Positions 8,398-18,671 are shown, counted from the first letter of the stretch. The stretch: DNA of 64,000 nucleotides from Pseudarthrobacter oxydans (GCF_030812335.1 NZ_JAUSSN010000009.1:1-64000), one strand, 5' to 3'. The notes: generated by a model from the sequence alone, not told the origin. Translations and numbers: made by a program.

Positions 8398-9360
8398 CTA
8401 GCCGCCCATGATGGGGGAACCGACGAACGGGTCGACGGCCAGGGCGATGAAGAGCAGGGTCAGGTAGCTGATCGAGCCGTGGAAGACCTTCATGGCGCCC
8501 TTGTTGGACACGTCGCCGGCCTGTGCCCGGTTGTACAGGGCGTGCGATTCGTAGAGGAACCAGGCACCGGCGAGGACCGCGGTGACGGTGTAGACCCAGC
8601 CGGCGCCGCCGGCCGGGACGAGCAGCAGCGAGCACGCGACCATGGCCCACGCGTATAGGACCACCTGGACGGAGACGACCTTGGCCCCGGCGATCGCACC
8701 GAGCATCGGCACGTTGGCGTTGCGGTAGTCCTCGCCGTAGCGCATGGACAGCGGCCAGTAGTGCGGCGGCGTCCACAGGAAGATGACCATAAAGAGCACG
8801 ACGGCGGGCCACTCGACCGTGTTGGTCACGGCGGCCCAGGCAATCAGCACCGGGAAGCAGCCGGCCGCCCCGCCCCAGACGATGTTCTGGGCCGTGCGGC
8901 GCTTGAGGATCATCGTGTAGATGACCACGTAGAAGACGATCGCCCCCAGCCCGAGCCAGGCGGCGAGCGGGTTGGCGCCGAACCAGAGGATCGCGATCGC
9001 GGCCGCGCCGAGGAGCCAGGAGAACACCATCGCCTCGCGGGGCGTGACCTCGCCGGTGACGAGCGGCCGGTTCTCGGTGCGGTGCATGAGTTTGTCGATG
9101 TCGCGGTCTATGTAGCAGTTGAAGGCGCCCGCGCTGCCGGCGGCGAAGGCACCGCCCACCAGGGTGGCCACGATCAGGCCGATCGACGGGAAGCCGCGCT
9201 CGGCGTAGATCATGGTCGGCAGGGTGCTGACCAGCAGGAGCTCGATGACGCGGGGTTTCGTGAGCGCCAGATAGGCCTTGGCCTTGCGGGCGAAGCCGAT
9301 TCTTCCGCGGATGGGAGAGGCGTTCAGCGGCGTATCTGTTGTGCTCACGGTGGCAGTCAC
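8398..9360 (-). CDS. ctaB: Protoheme IX farnesyltransferase (heme O synthase, CtaB/COX10)
   Basis: UbiA-family membrane prenyltransferase that attaches farnesyl to heme B to form heme O. The 320-residue protein shows the polyprenyl-diphosphate binding motif NCYIDRDID (N-x3-D-x3-D), followed by KLMHRT, and the [13 protein letters not shown] loop typical of COX10. Many hydrophobic helices follow. The first codon is GTG at 9360; a second in-frame GTG at 9348 (VSTTDTP) is an alternative because neither has a clear ribosome-binding site. It is divergent from tkt, as in many actinobacteria. Confidence 0.93.
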   Translation of the reverse strand: MTATVSTTDTPLNASPIRGRIGFARKAKAYLALTKPRVIELLLVSTLPTMIYAERGFPSIGLIVATLVGGAFAAGSAGAFNCYIDRDIDKLMHRTENRPLVTGEVTPREAMVFSWLLGAAAIAILWFGANPLAAWLGLGAIVFYVVIYTMILKRRTAQNIVWGGAAGCFPVLIAWAAVTNTVEWPAVVLFMVIFLWTPPHYWPLSMRYGEDYRNANVPMLGAIAGAKVVSVQVVLYAWAMVACSLLLVPAGGAGWVYTVTAVLAGAWFLYESHALYNRAQAGDVSNKGAMKVFHGSISYLTLLFIALAVDPFVGSPIMGG

Positions 9361-9867
9361 TCTGTTCTGTCTGGCTGTTCAGTCCGGCTGGTTCCGCAAC
9401 GCGGGGTGCATATCGGAGGGGTCCGCGCAGCGCGCAGGAGTGTCCCCGCCCCCGTTGGTAGCCACGAACCATCATACCGTGCAGGCACAGCCCGACCGGT
9501 CCCGGGAACGCTGCCGGCGGAGACCCGTGATTCAAACAGATTAACGCGGGCTCACAGCCGCCGCGGACGCCGGTGATTCATATAAGCCGAAATCCGGTCC
9601 AATTGGTGAGATATACAGCACCCGCCCGGTGGAATAGGGCTAAGCTGTCTGCAGATCAGCGCGCAGAGGAACGGCCAAAAGGCCTTAGCTAGTGCTGGAT
9701 GTACCTTCCTGCAGATGTCTGCAGGTGTGCACTGGCGAATGCCGCTGAATGATAGATCAACGTTTCGATGGTGAACGGCTGGTACGTACCGCAGCGGGCA
9801 CCGAACTGTGCCCCGGACGGGACTGACCATACCACCCGCCATCAGCACAGAGAGGGGCCCGGTTTTC
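9361..9867. promoter_or_regulatory. 507-bp divergent intergenic region between ctaB and tkt
   Basis: No gene is supported here; frames crossing it are shadows. It is AT-richer than its flanks around 9575-9650 and should hold promoters for both ctaB and the tkt operon. Visible elements are a perfect palindrome CCTGCAGATGTCTGCAGG at 9708-9725, a second TCTGCAG copy near 9648, and a GGCCAAAAGGCC inverted repeat at 9673-9684. An AGAGAGGGG ribosome-binding site at 9849-9857 serves tkt. The palindromes could be operators; no regulator is assigned. Confidence 0.5.
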
Positions 9868-11994
9868 GTGCCACATTTGGAAGAGCAAGAACTGTCTTGG
9901 ACCAGTCTGGACCAGCGCGCCGTGGACACCATCCGTGTCCTCGCCGCCGACGCGGTGGAGAAGGTCGGCAACGGCCACCCCGGCACCGCCATGAGTCTGG
10001 CACCGGCCGCCTACCTTCTCTTCCAGAAGTTGATGCGGCACGACCCGAAGAACCCCGACTGGCTGGGACGGGACCGTTTCGTCCTCTCCCCCGGCCACAC
10101 CTCCCTCACGCTGTACATCCAGCTCTTCCTTTCCGGCTACGGCCTGGAACTGAAGGACCTTGAGGCGCTGCGCACCTGGGGTTCGCTGACCCCCGGCCAC
10201 CCGGAATACAAGCACACCGCCGGCGTCGAGATCACCACCGGCCCGCTCGGCCAGGGCCTCGCCTCCGCGGTCGGCTTCGCCTACTCCCAGCGCCGCATGC
10301 GCGGGCTGTTCGACGCCGACGCCGCCGAAGGCACCAGCCCCTTCGACCACACCATCTGGGTCATCGCCTCCGACGGCGACCTCCAGGAAGGCGTGACCTC
10401 CGAGGCTTCCTCGCTCGCCGGACACCAGGAGCTCGGGAACCTCGTGGTGATTTACGACGAGAACCACATCTCGATCGAGGACGACACCGACATCGCGTTC
10501 ACCGAGGATGTCCTGGCCCGCTACGAGGCCTACGGCTGGCACACCCAGCGTGTGGACTGGACCCGGACCGGGGAATACAAGGAGGACGTGCAGGAACTGC
10601 ACGCCGCGCTCCTGGCCGCGAAGGCCGAGACGGGCAAGCCGTCGATCATCTCGCTGCGCACCATCATCGGCTACCCGGCCCCCAAGAAGCAGAACACCGG
10701 CAAGATCCACGGCTCCGCCCTCGGTGCCGAGGAAGTCGCCGCACTGAAGAAGATCCTCGGCTTCGACCCGGAGCGCACGTTCCAGGTCGACGACGACGTC
10801 CTGGCCCACGCCCGTGAAGCCGTGGACCGCGGCGCGGCCGCCCGCACCGAATGGCAGGCGGCCTTCGAGGCCTGGCAGTCGTCCAACGCCGAGGCCGCCG
10901 CGCTGCTCGAACGCGTCGAGGCCCGCAAGCTCCCGGCCGAGCTCGACGCCGCGCTCCCGGTATTCGAAGCCGGCAAGGACGTCTCCACCCGCGCCGCGTC
11001 CGGCAAGGTCCTGAACGCGATCGGCCCGGTCATGCCGGAGCTGTGGGGCGGCTCCGCCGACCTCGCCGAATCGAACAACACCACGATCGAGGGCTCGCCG
11101 TCGTTCATCCCGGCCTCCCGCTCCACGGCCGCCTGGAAGGGCAACCCCTACGGACGGGTGCTGCACTTCGGCATCCGCGAGCACGCCGCCGCGTCGATCG
11201 TGAACGGCATCAGCCTGCACGGCCGCACCCGCGCGTTCTCGGGCACGTTCCTGATCTTCAGCGACTACCAGCGCCCGGCCATCCGCCTCGGTGCCCTCAT
11301 GGGGGTCCCGTCGCTGTACGTCTGGACGCACGACTCGATCGGCCTCGGCGAAGACGGACCGACCCACCAGCCGGTGGAGCAGCTCGCCACCCTCCGGGCC
11401 ATCCCTGGCCTGGATGTCGTCCGCCCGGGCGATGCGAACGAGGTCGCAGCGGCCTGGAAGGTCATGCTCGAGAACCACGAGAACCCTGCCGGCATCGTGC
11501 TGACCCGCCAGAACATTCCCACCTATGCGCGCGGAACCTCTGACGCCGAGGGCGACACCTTCGGTTCCACCGCCGGCGTCGCGAGGGGCGGCTACGTCCT
11601 GGCGGAAGCCTCGGCCGACGGCCGGACCGCCACGCCTCAGGTCATCCTGATCGGCACCGGCTCGGAAGTCCAGCTGGCAGTGCACGCCCGCGAAGCGCTC
11701 CAGGCCGAGGGCATCCCCACCCGCGTGGTGTCGATGCCCTGTGTGGAGTGGTTCAACAAGCAGGACGCCGCCTACCGCGAAGCGGTGCTTCCGGCGGCAG
11801 TCAAGGCACGGGTATCCGTCGAAGCCGGGCTCGCCCTGGGCTGGAAGGAATTCGTCGGCGACGCCGGCCGTTCCATCAGCCTCGAGCACTTCGGCGCCTC
11901 GGCGGACTACAAGCGCCTGTTCCAGGAATTCGGCATCACCGCGGAGGCCGTTGCCGCCGCAGCCAGGGAATCCCTCGCGGGCCTTCCGGCCTGA
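9868..11994 (+). CDS. tkt: Transketolase
   Basis: Thiamine-diphosphate enzyme of the non-oxidative pentose phosphate pathway that moves two-carbon units between sugar phosphates. The 708-residue protein has the [20 protein letters not shown]-terminal motif, the TPP/Mg loop [12 protein letters not shown], and the pyrimidine domain motif [12 protein letters not shown]. The GTG at 9868 is preferred because AGAGAGGGG lies about eleven bases upstream; the frame extends further to 9808 but the added residues do not resemble transketolase. First gene of the tkt-tal-pgi-zwf-opcA-pgl operon. Confidence 0.95.
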   Translation: MPHLEEQELSWTSLDQRAVDTIRVLAADAVEKVGNGHPGTAMSLAPAAYLLFQKLMRHDPKNPDWLGRDRFVLSPGHTSLTLYIQLFLSGYGLELKDLEALRTWGSLTPGHPEYKHTAGVEITTGPLGQGLASAVGFAYSQRRMRGLFDADAAEGTSPFDHTIWVIASDGDLQEGVTSEASSLAGHQELGNLVVIYDENHISIEDDTDIAFTEDVLARYEAYGWHTQRVDWTRTGEYKEDVQELHAALLAAKAETGKPSIISLRTIIGYPAPKKQNTGKIHGSALGAEEVAALKKILGFDPERTFQVDDDVLAHAREAVDRGAAARTEWQAAFEAWQSSNAEAAALLERVEARKLPAELDAALPVFEAGKDVSTRAASGKVLNAIGPVMPELWGGSADLAESNNTTIEGSPSFIPASRSTAAWKGNPYGRVLHFGIREHAAASIVNGISLHGRTRAFSGTFLIFSDYQRPAIRLGALMGVPSLYVWTHDSIGLGEDGPTHQPVEQLATLRAIPGLDVVRPGDANEVAAAWKVMLENHENPAGIVLTRQNIPTYARGTSDAEGDTFGSTAGVARGGYVLAEASADGRTATPQVILIGTGSEVQLAVHAREALQAEGIPTRVVSMPCVEWFNKQDAAYREAVLPAAVKARVSVEAGLALGWKEFVGDAGRSISLEHFGASADYKRLFQEFGITAEAVAAAARESLAGLPA

Positions 11995-12013
11995 CCCCAA
12001 CTTCACGCTTTCC

Positions 12014-12044
12014 GGGCCGCCGCCCCAACAAAGGGCGGCGGCCC
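12014..12044 (+). terminator. Strong hairpin between tkt and tal
   Basis: A perfect 12-bp inverted repeat, GGGCCGCCGCCC at 12014-12025 and its complement at 12033-12044, with a CAACAAA loop. It lies 19 bases after the tkt stop and eight bases before the tal ribosome-binding site AGGAG. No T-tract follows, so partial termination or an mRNA processing/stability barrier is more likely than full termination. Confidence 0.5.
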
Positions 12045-12063
12045 CAGACTTCAGGAGTTACAC

Positions 12064-13194
12064 ATGAGCACCACCCCCAGCACGACCCCCACGCAGCAGC
12101 TCTCCGACGCCGGCGTCTCGATCTGGCTTGATGACCTCTCCCGCGGCCGCCTCTCCACCGGCACGCTGCGCAAGCTGATCGAAGAGAAGAACGTCGTGGG
12201 CGTCACCACGAACCCGTCGATCTTCCACGCGGCCATCACCACCGGTCACGACTACGACGACATCATCGCCGCCAAGGCCGCCTCCGGCGCCAGCGTCGAG
12301 GAGACCGTCTTCGCGATCACCACGTCCGACGTCGCCGACGCCTGCGACCTCTTCGCGCCGGTGGCCGCGGCCACAAGGGGCGTCGACGGCCGTGTCTCGA
12401 TCGAGGTTGACCCGCGCCTGGCCTGGGACACCGCCGGCACCATCACCGAGGCGAAGGAACTCCACGCCCAGGTCAACAAGGACAACGTCCTGATCAAGAT
12501 CCCGGCGACCCTTGAGGGCCTGGAGGCCATCACCGCCACCCTCGCCGCCGGCATCAGCGTCAACGTCACGCTGATCTTCTCCCTGGAGCGCTACCGCGCC
12601 GTCATCAACGCGTTCCAGTCCGGCCTGGAGCAGGCCAAGGACAACGGCCACGACCTCTCCAAGATCCACTCGGTCGCGTCGTTCTTCGTCTCCCGCGTCG
12701 ACGCCGAAATCGACAAGCGCCTCGACGCCATCGGCACCGACGAGGCCCGCGCCCTCAAGGGCAAAGCCGGCCTCGCGAACGCCCGCCTGGCCTACCAGGT
12801 CTACGAGGAGCTCTTCTCCACCGAGCGCTGGGCCGTCCTGGCCGACGCCGGAGCCCTCCCGCAGCGCCCGCTATGGGCCTCCACCGGCGTCAAGGACCCG
12901 GCCTACCCGGACACCCTGTACGTCACGGAACTCGTTGCCCCCGGCGTCGTGAACACCATGCCGGAAAAGACCCTCGACGCGACCTTCGACCACGGCACCG
13001 TCACCGGCAACACGATCAGCCGCGGCTACAACGACGCCAACGCCACCTTGAACGCCCTCGATGCCCTCGGCATCTCGTACAACGAGGTCGTCGCGGTGCT
13101 CGAATCCGAAGGTCTGGACAAGTTCGTGGCCAGCTGGAAGGAACTGCTGGCAGACGTCGAGGCAGCCCTCGCCGCTGCACGGAAGGACGCATAG
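12064..13194 (+). CDS. tal: Transaldolase
   Basis: Transfers a dihydroxyacetone unit between sedoheptulose-7-phosphate and glyceraldehyde-3-phosphate. The 376-residue protein is of the long actinobacterial type. Visible motifs are [10 protein letters not shown] near the N-terminus and [13 protein letters not shown], which holds the Schiff-base lysine. A good AGGAG ribosome-binding site precedes the ATG. It is co-transcribed with tkt and pgi; pgi begins four bases after its stop. Confidence 0.95.
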   Translation: MSTTPSTTPTQQLSDAGVSIWLDDLSRGRLSTGTLRKLIEEKNVVGVTTNPSIFHAAITTGHDYDDIIAAKAASGASVEETVFAITTSDVADACDLFAPVAAATRGVDGRVSIEVDPRLAWDTAGTITEAKELHAQVNKDNVLIKIPATLEGLEAITATLAAGISVNVTLIFSLERYRAVINAFQSGLEQAKDNGHDLSKIHSVASFFVSRVDAEIDKRLDAIGTDEARALKGKAGLANARLAYQVYEELFSTERWAVLADAGALPQRPLWASTGVKDPAYPDTLYVTELVAPGVVNTMPEKTLDATFDHGTVTGNTISRGYNDANATLNALDALGISYNEVVAVLESEGLDKFVASWKELLADVEAALAAARKDA

Positions 13195-13198
13195 TCCC

Positions 13199-14833
13199 AT
13201 GACCACTCTCAGCTACGACGCCACCGGCGCCGCACGCCTCGCCCACGAACAGCACCTGCCCGCCCTGCTGGCAGACAAGGTCGCGACCCGGATCTTCGCC
13301 AAGGACCCCACGCTGTGGGGTCCCGACGCGGAGGCCGAGGCCTCCGTCCGGCTCGGCTGGGTCGAGGCGGCCACCGTCTCCCAGCGGCTGGTTGCGGACA
13401 TCCTGGCCCTCCGTGACGCCCTGCGCGCCGACGGCGTCAGCCGGATTGTCCTGTGCGGCATGGGCGGATCCTCGCTGGCCCCCGAGGTCATCGCCGGAAC
13501 CGCTGGCGTCGAGCTGACCGTGCTGGACAGCACGGACCCGGAACAGGTCGCCGCCGCACTCGCGGACCGGCTGGCCGAAACCGCGATTGTGGTGTCCTCC
13601 AAGTCTGGCTCGACCCTGGAGACGGATTCGCAGCGCCGGATCTTCGAGCATGCCTTCACCGAGGCCGGGCTCGACGCGAAGAGCCGCATCATCATCGTCA
13701 CCGACCCGGGTTCGCCGCTGGACAAGGCCTCCCGGGAGGCCGGCTACCGCGCCGTCTTCAACGCTGACCCCACCGTCGGCGGACGCTACTCGGCGCTCAC
13801 CGCGTTCGGTATGGTGCCGTGCGGACTGGCCGGCGTGGACATCCAGGCCTTCCTGGACGAGGCGGAGGAAGCCGCCGAGGTCCTCAATGAGGACGGCGAG
13901 GAAAACATCGGCCTCGCCCTCGGCGCGGCGCTGGGCGGCACCAGCCCGCTGCGCGACAAGATCGTCATCGCCGAGGACGGCTCCGGGATCAAGGGCTTCG
14001 CGGACTGGGCCGAACAGCTCATCGCCGAGTCCACCGGAAAGCTCGGCACCGGTGTGCTGCCGGTCGTCGCCGGGCCGTCCTCCCCGGAGGCCACCCTCGG
14101 CGCCCCCGACGTCCTGGTGGTCCGCCTCGTCGCGGCGGACGCCGACGTCGAACTCGGCGAAAACGAGGTCGCGATCGCCGGCGGCCTGCCGACCCAGATG
14201 ATGACGTGGGAGTTCGCCACCGCGGTCGCCGGGCGGCTCCTCGGGATCAACCCCTATGACCAGCCCGACGTCGAGGCCGCCAAGGTGGCCGCCCGCGGCC
14301 TGCTGGACGCGCAGCCGGAACCGACGCCGGCGACCTTCACCGACGGCGCCATCGAGGTCCGCGGCGGGGACTGGCTCGGCGGCGCAAGCACCGCGGCCGG
14401 GGCTGTCAGCGCCCTGCTCGGCGAGCTGGCCCCAGATAGCTACCTCAGCGTCCAGGCCTACTTCGACCGGCTCGCCTACGCGCCCCTCGAGGGGGTCCGG
14501 GACCAGCTGGCAGCGCTCAGCGGCCGTCCCGTGACCTTCGGCTGGGGTCCGCGGTTCCTGCACTCCACCGGGCAGTTCCACAAGGGCGGACCCGCGATCG
14601 GCGTCTTCCTGCAGGTGACGGCCGCGTCCGCCACCGATCTGGCCATCCCGGACCGTCCCTTCACCTTCGGCGAGCTGATCTCCGCGCAGGCCGCCGGCGA
14701 TGCGCAGGTACTGTCCGAACACGGCCGCCCGGTCCTCCGCCTGCACCTCACGGACCGCGCCGCCGGCGTCCGCCAGCTCCAGGAGATCGTCTCCGCGCTG
14801 GCCGGCCAGGCAGACCCCTCCTCCAAAAGCTAA
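13199..14833 (+). CDS. pgi: Glucose-6-phosphate isomerase
   Basis: Interconverts glucose-6-phosphate and fructose-6-phosphate, linking glycolysis to the pentose phosphate branch. The 544-residue protein has SIS-domain features: MGGSSLAPEV in the first domain, SSKSGSTLET (the sugar-phosphate binding loop) and WGPRFLHSTGQFHKGGP near residue 450. The ATG at 13199 is chosen because GGAAGGA at 13182-13188 is well placed; the open frame extends upstream into tal. This is the bacterial SIS-type form often found fused or adjacent to tal in actinobacteria. Confidence 0.92.
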   Translation: MTTLSYDATGAARLAHEQHLPALLADKVATRIFAKDPTLWGPDAEAEASVRLGWVEAATVSQRLVADILALRDALRADGVSRIVLCGMGGSSLAPEVIAGTAGVELTVLDSTDPEQVAAALADRLAETAIVVSSKSGSTLETDSQRRIFEHAFTEAGLDAKSRIIIVTDPGSPLDKASREAGYRAVFNADPTVGGRYSALTAFGMVPCGLAGVDIQAFLDEAEEAAEVLNEDGEENIGLALGAALGGTSPLRDKIVIAEDGSGIKGFADWAEQLIAESTGKLGTGVLPVVAGPSSPEATLGAPDVLVVRLVAADADVELGENEVAIAGGLPTQMMTWEFATAVAGRLLGINPYDQPDVEAAKVAARGLLDAQPEPTPATFTDGAIEVRGGDWLGGASTAAGAVSALLGELAPDSYLSVQAYFDRLAYAPLEGVRDQLAALSGRPVTFGWGPRFLHSTGQFHKGGPAIGVFLQVTAASATDLAIPDRPFTFGELISAQAAGDAQVLSEHGRPVLRLHLTDRAAGVRQLQEIVSALAGQADPSSKS

Positions 14834-14848
14834 GGCACCCACGCAACC

Positions 14849-16423
14849 ATGCCAGACAAACACAATGGCGGCCGCAGTTCCGCGACGCGTTCGGGACGGC
14901 CTGCCCGCAACCCGCTCCGCGACCCGCGCGACCGCCGCCTGAACCGTATTGCCGGACCGTCGTCGCTGGTCCTGTTCGGGGTCACGGGGGACCTCGCACG
15001 CAAGAAGCTCATGCCGGCCGTCTACGACCTGGCCAACCGCGGGTTGCTCCCGCCCAGCTTCGCGCTGGTGGGCTTCGCCCGGCGGAACTGGGAGAACGAG
15101 GACTTCGCCGCCGAGGTGAAGACCGCGGTCAAGGCCTACGCCCGCACCCCGTTCGATGAAACGGTGTGGACGCAGCTCGCCGAGGGCATCCGCTTCGTGC
15201 AGGGCGAGTTCGACGACGACGACGCCTTCAAGCGGCTGTCCGAAACCATCGACGAACTCGATGAGCAGCGGGGGACGCGCGGCAACCACGCGTTCTACCT
15301 CTCCATCCCGCCGAACGCCTTCGAACTGGTCTGCCGGCAGCTCTCCAAGCACGGCCTGGCCCAGGCCGAGGGGGACAAGTGGCGGCGCGTGGTGATCGAG
15401 AAGCCGTTCGGCCACGACCTCGAGTCGGCCCGGCAGCTCAACGACATCGTCGAGTCGGTCTTCCCGCAGGACGCGGTCTTCCGGATCGACCATTACCTGG
15501 GCAAGGAGACGGTGCAGAACATCCTGGCGCTGCGCTTCGCCAACCAGCTCTTCGAGCCGCTCTGGAACGCGAACTACGTGGACCACGTCCAGATCACCAT
15601 GGCCGAGGACATCGGCACCGGCGGCCGGGCGGGCTATTACGACGGCGTCGGCGCGGCCCGCGACGTCATTCAGAACCACCTGCTCCAGCTCCTGGCGCTG
15701 ACCGCGATGGAGGAACCGATTTCCTTCAACGCCGATGACCTGCGCGCGGAGAAGGAAAAGGTCCTCGCCGCCGTCCGGCTCCCCGAGGACCTCTCCACCC
15801 ATTCGGCGCGCGGGCAGTTCACCGGTGGCTGGCAGGGCGGCGAAAAAGTGGTCGGCTACCTCGAGGAGGACGGCATCCCCGCCGACTCCACCACCGAGAC
15901 GTTCGCCGCGATCCGCGTCGACATCAACACCCGCCGCTGGTCCGGGGTGCCGTTCTACCTGCGCGCCGGCAAGCGGCTGGGCCGGCGGGTGACCGAGATC
16001 GCCGTCGTGCTCAAACGCGCCCCCAACCTGCTCTTCACCGACCACGGCGAGGACGACTTCGGCCAGAACGCCGTGGTGATCCGGGTCCAGCCCGACGAGG
16101 GCGCCACCATCCGCTTCGGGTCCAAGGTTCCCGGCACGCAGATGGAGGTCCGCGACGTGACCATGGACTTCGGCTACGGCCACTCCTTCACGGAGTCCAG
16201 CCCTGAGGCCTACGAACGGCTCATCCTTGATGTGCTGCTCGGCGAGCCGCCGCTGTTCCCGCGCCACGCGGAAGTCGAACTGTCCTGGAAGATCCTGGAC
16301 CCGTTCGAGGACTACTGGGCGTCCCTGGCCGAACAGCCCGAACCCTATGCCCCCGGAAGCTGGGGACCGCCCTCCGCCGACGAGCTCCTTGCCCGCGACG
16401 GACGAACCTGGAGAAGGCCATGA
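14849..16423 (+). CDS. zwf: Glucose-6-phosphate dehydrogenase
   Basis: Catalyses the NADP-linked first step of the oxidative pentose phosphate pathway. The 524-residue protein shows the dinucleotide motif LFGVTGDLARKKLMPA and the catalytic FRIDHYLGKETVQN block. A basic N-terminal extension of about 30 residues precedes the Rossmann fold. It starts 15 bases after pgi and ends in an ATGA overlap with opcA, its assembly factor, so the two are translationally coupled. Confidence 0.96.
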   Translation: MPDKHNGGRSSATRSGRPARNPLRDPRDRRLNRIAGPSSLVLFGVTGDLARKKLMPAVYDLANRGLLPPSFALVGFARRNWENEDFAAEVKTAVKAYARTPFDETVWTQLAEGIRFVQGEFDDDDAFKRLSETIDELDEQRGTRGNHAFYLSIPPNAFELVCRQLSKHGLAQAEGDKWRRVVIEKPFGHDLESARQLNDIVESVFPQDAVFRIDHYLGKETVQNILALRFANQLFEPLWNANYVDHVQITMAEDIGTGGRAGYYDGVGAARDVIQNHLLQLLALTAMEEPISFNADDLRAEKEKVLAAVRLPEDLSTHSARGQFTGGWQGGEKVVGYLEEDGIPADSTTETFAAIRVDINTRRWSGVPFYLRAGKRLGRRVTEIAVVLKRAPNLLFTDHGEDDFGQNAVVIRVQPDEGATIRFGSKVPGTQMEVRDVTMDFGYGHSFTESSPEAYERLILDVLLGEPPLFPRHAEVELSWKILDPFEDYWASLAEQPEPYAPGSWGPPSADELLARDGRTWRRP

Positions 16424-17361
16424 TCGTAGATCTTCCCGACACCACCACCTCCAAGATTTCCAAGAAGATCATGGCGCTGCGCGAGCAGGGCGGCGTGATC
16501 GCCCTGGGCCGGGTGCTGACCCTCGTGGTCGTCACCAAGTCCGGGCTCGAAGAGGAGGCCATCGAGGCCGCCAACGAGGCCAGCCGGGAACACCCCTGCC
16601 GGATCATCGTTCTCGCCGACGCCGGCGCCAAGGCCCCGACCCGGCTGGATGCGCAGATCCGGGTGGGCGGTGACGCCGGAGCCTCCGAGGTCATCCTGCT
16701 CCGCGGCTACGGTGAGCTCGCGGAGGAAAGCGAATCGCTGGTAGCGGCCCTGCTGCTGCCGGACGCGCCGATCGTGGCCTGGTGGCCGCACGGCGCGCCG
16801 AAGGCCGCGTGCGAGACCTCCATCGGCCGGATCGCGCACCGCCGGATCACGGACTCGGCCAACGAGAACGACCCGCAGCGCGCCCTGGAGAACATCCGCC
16901 GCACCTACAAGGCCGGCGACACGGATCTGGCCTGGACCCGCCTGACCAACTGGCGGATCCAGCTCGCCGCGGCCCTGGACCAGGTGAACGGCTCTCCGGT
17001 CACGGCCGTCGCCGTCGAAGGCGCCTCGGACTCCCCCAGCACGATCCTGCTCGCCGCCTGGCTCACCCTGGCCCTGGACGCGCCGGTCACGATCGTCGCG
17101 GACCCGGCCGGCACCGGGATCCGGCGGGTGCGGCTCACCCGCACTGCAGGGGACGTGCAGCTGTTCCGGCCCGGCCTCACCGTGGCGGAACTGAGCCAGC
17201 CCGGGCAGCCCGTGCAGCGCATCTCGCTGCCGCGCCGCAGCCTCAAGGACTGCCTGGCCGAAGAACTGCGCCGCCTCGACCCGGACGAAGTCTTCGGTGA
17301 AGTGATTACTATTGGACTGCCACGTACCAATCTAAGGAGTGTCCGTCCCAGTGAGCGCTGA
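16420..17361 (+). CDS. opcA: Glucose-6-phosphate dehydrogenase assembly protein OpcA
   Basis: OpcA proteins are needed for active or stable Zwf in cyanobacteria and actinobacteria. The 313-residue protein has the family pattern: LPDTTTSKISKKIMALREQGG at the start, LPDAPIVAWWPHGAP in the middle and a conserved C-terminal ISLPRRSLKDCLAEELRRLDPD. It overlaps zwf by four bases and pgl by eleven, forming a tight zwf-opcA-pgl block for the oxidative branch. The molecular mechanism is inferred from family knowledge. Confidence 0.94.
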   Translation: MIVDLPDTTTSKISKKIMALREQGGVIALGRVLTLVVVTKSGLEEEAIEAANEASREHPCRIIVLADAGAKAPTRLDAQIRVGGDAGASEVILLRGYGELAEESESLVAALLLPDAPIVAWWPHGAPKAACETSIGRIAHRRITDSANENDPQRALENIRRTYKAGDTDLAWTRLTNWRIQLAAALDQVNGSPVTAVAVEGASDSPSTILLAAWLTLALDAPVTIVADPAGTGIRRVRLTRTAGDVQLFRPGLTVAELSQPGQPVQRISLPRRSLKDCLAEELRRLDPDEVFGEVITIGLPRTNLRSVRPSER

Positions 17362-18157
17362 CCCCAGAGTAAGCATCCATCCCGACTCGTCCGTCCTGAT
17401 GGCAGCCATCGCGGCCCGCCTGATCACCAAGCTGGTGGACATCCAGGACAAACACGGCGAGGCGACGGTGGTGCTTACCGGCGGGTCGATGGGCATCGGC
17501 TCGCTCAAGGCCGTGGCCGAGTCGCCGGCGTCCCCCGCCGTCGACTGGTCCAAGGTCAATTTCTGGTGGGGCGATGAGCGCTTCGTCGCCGCCGACGACC
17601 CCGAACGCAACGCCTACCAGGCCCACGAGGCGCTGCTCTCACGCATCAACGCGGACCCGGCACGGATCCACGTGCCCGGGTCCACCAACGACTTCGACAC
17701 GCCCGAGGAAGCGGCTGCGGACTACGCCCGCCGGCTCAGCGAGGCTGCGACCGCCGAACACGCCGCGGACATGTCCGATGACCGGCCGGAACACCCGTCA
17801 GCGCTCCCCCGCTTCGACATCGTCCTGCTGGGGGTGGGGCCGGACGCACACGTTGCGTCGCTCTTCCCCGAACAGGCCGGCATCCGGGAGAAGGAACTGT
17901 CCGTGGTGGGGGTCCGCAACTCCCCCAAGCCGCCGCCACTGCGGGTTTCCCTGACGCTGCCAGCCATCAACACGGCCTCGGAAATCTGGATGGTCGTCGC
18001 CGGCGAGGACAAGGCCGGCGCCGTGGGGCTGGCCCTTGCGGGCGCCAACCCGGTGCAGGTACCGGCGGCCGGCCCGCGGGGCCGGAACGAAACTCTCTGG
18101 CTGATCGACGAAAACGCGGCCGCCCGGGTTCCGGCGCAGCTGGTCCGGAAGAGTTAG
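17351..18157 (+). CDS. pgl: 6-phosphogluconolactonase
   Basis: Hydrolyses 6-phosphogluconolactone made by Zwf. The 268-residue DevB/NagB-fold protein contains LTGGSMGIGSLKAV, VNFWWGDERFV (family active-site segment) and DIVLLGVGPDAHVASLFP. The GTG at 17351 is favoured over the GTG at 17339 because AAGGAG occupies 17334-17339 and would overlap the earlier codon. It overlaps the end of opcA by eleven bases and is the last gene of the operon. Confidence 0.93.
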   Translation: MSADPRVSIHPDSSVLMAAIAARLITKLVDIQDKHGEATVVLTGGSMGIGSLKAVAESPASPAVDWSKVNFWWGDERFVAADDPERNAYQAHEALLSRINADPARIHVPGSTNDFDTPEEAAADYARRLSEAATAEHAADMSDDRPEHPSALPRFDIVLLGVGPDAHVASLFPEQAGIREKELSVVGVRNSPKPPPLRVSLTLPAINTASEIWMVVAGEDKAGAVGLALAGANPVQVPAAGPRGRNETLWLIDENAAARVPAQLVRKS

Positions 18158-18173
18158 CCCGGCAGGGCTACTG

Positions 18174-18225
18174 CCCTGCGCTATCCCCCTGCGCTATCCC
18201 GCTGCGCTATCCCTCTGCGCTATCC
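18174..18225. repeat. Four tandem copies of a 13-bp unit between pgl and rbpA
   Basis: Units with core CTGCGCTATCC start at 18174, 18187, 18200 and 18213; only the two bases before each core vary. The last unit supplies the TAG stop codon of rbpA on the minus strand. The array fills the short gap between the convergent pgl and rbpA genes. No terminator-like hairpin other than a short GCAGGGCTACTGCCCTGC stem at 18162-18179 was seen. Confidence 0.85.
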
Positions 18226-18600
18226 CTCCGGGAGGGCGCGGCTGGCCCGCAGTCTCTCGAGCGCTCCGGCCAGCACGTCTTCGGCGTCCTGGCTGGAGCG
18301 CCGCTCTTTAACGTATTCCAGGTGGCTCTTGAAGCCCTCCACCGGAACTTCCTCGAGCGCGAACTGCGCCTCGTCCCGGGTGGCGGTCCCGCCGCAGCGG
18401 CGGCAGTCCCAGACCCCGGGGATCTGGTCGTCCGGCAGCTGGGCGAAGACGAGCGGCGTTTCGTGGCCTTTGGCGCAGCGGTAGCTGACGCGGATGCGGG
18501 GTGTGCGGACGGCGGAGCCGTCGAGCGGTTCGTGGCGGGGCGAGGCCCCTTCGGTGGCTCCTACGCGGATGCCCCGGAATCCGGAGGCGGAATGCAGCAT
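18220..18600 (-). CDS. rbpA: RNA polymerase-binding protein RbpA
   Basis: Actinobacterial RNA polymerase accessory factor that binds the principal sigma factor and stabilises open complexes. The 126-residue protein has the family opening FRGIRVGATEG, a basic linker, and a small zinc-type core with YRCAKGHE and WDCRRCGG. The C-terminus LEYVKERRSSQDAEDVLAGALERLRA is the sigma-interacting helix region. The ATG at 18600 is chosen because AGGAG lies six bases upstream; a longer frame from 18648 is unsupported. An inverted repeat covers this ribosome-binding site and start codon. Confidence 0.93.
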   Translation of the reverse strand: MLHSASGFRGIRVGATEGASPRHEPLDGSAVRTPRIRVSYRCAKGHETPLVFAQLPDDQIPGVWDCRRCGGTATRDEAQFALEEVPVEGFKSHLEYVKERRSSQDAEDVLAGALERLRASRALPEG

Positions 18601-18671
18601 CGGGAACTCCTGGCTACTTGGGGACGGAATGCGCGTGCAGTCTGCCACAGTGTAGTTCGGAGTTCCCGATG
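18598..18671 (-). promoter_or_regulatory. Inverted repeat covering the rbpA ribosome-binding site and start codon
   Basis: Thirteen bases at 18598-18610, including the start ATG and GGAG of rbpA, are the exact complement of 18659-18671. If both arms are transcribed, the mRNA could fold so that the ribosome-binding site and start codon are buried. A possible -10 TACACT at 18649-18654 lies between the arms; if that promoter is used the upper arm is not in the RNA, and the repeat would instead be a DNA operator. Confidence 0.55.

Noticed and set aside
13016..16267. 1083-codon minus-strand frame opposite pgi and zwf
   Set aside because: Mirrors the codon pattern of two well-supported enzymes on the other strand; no domain recognised.
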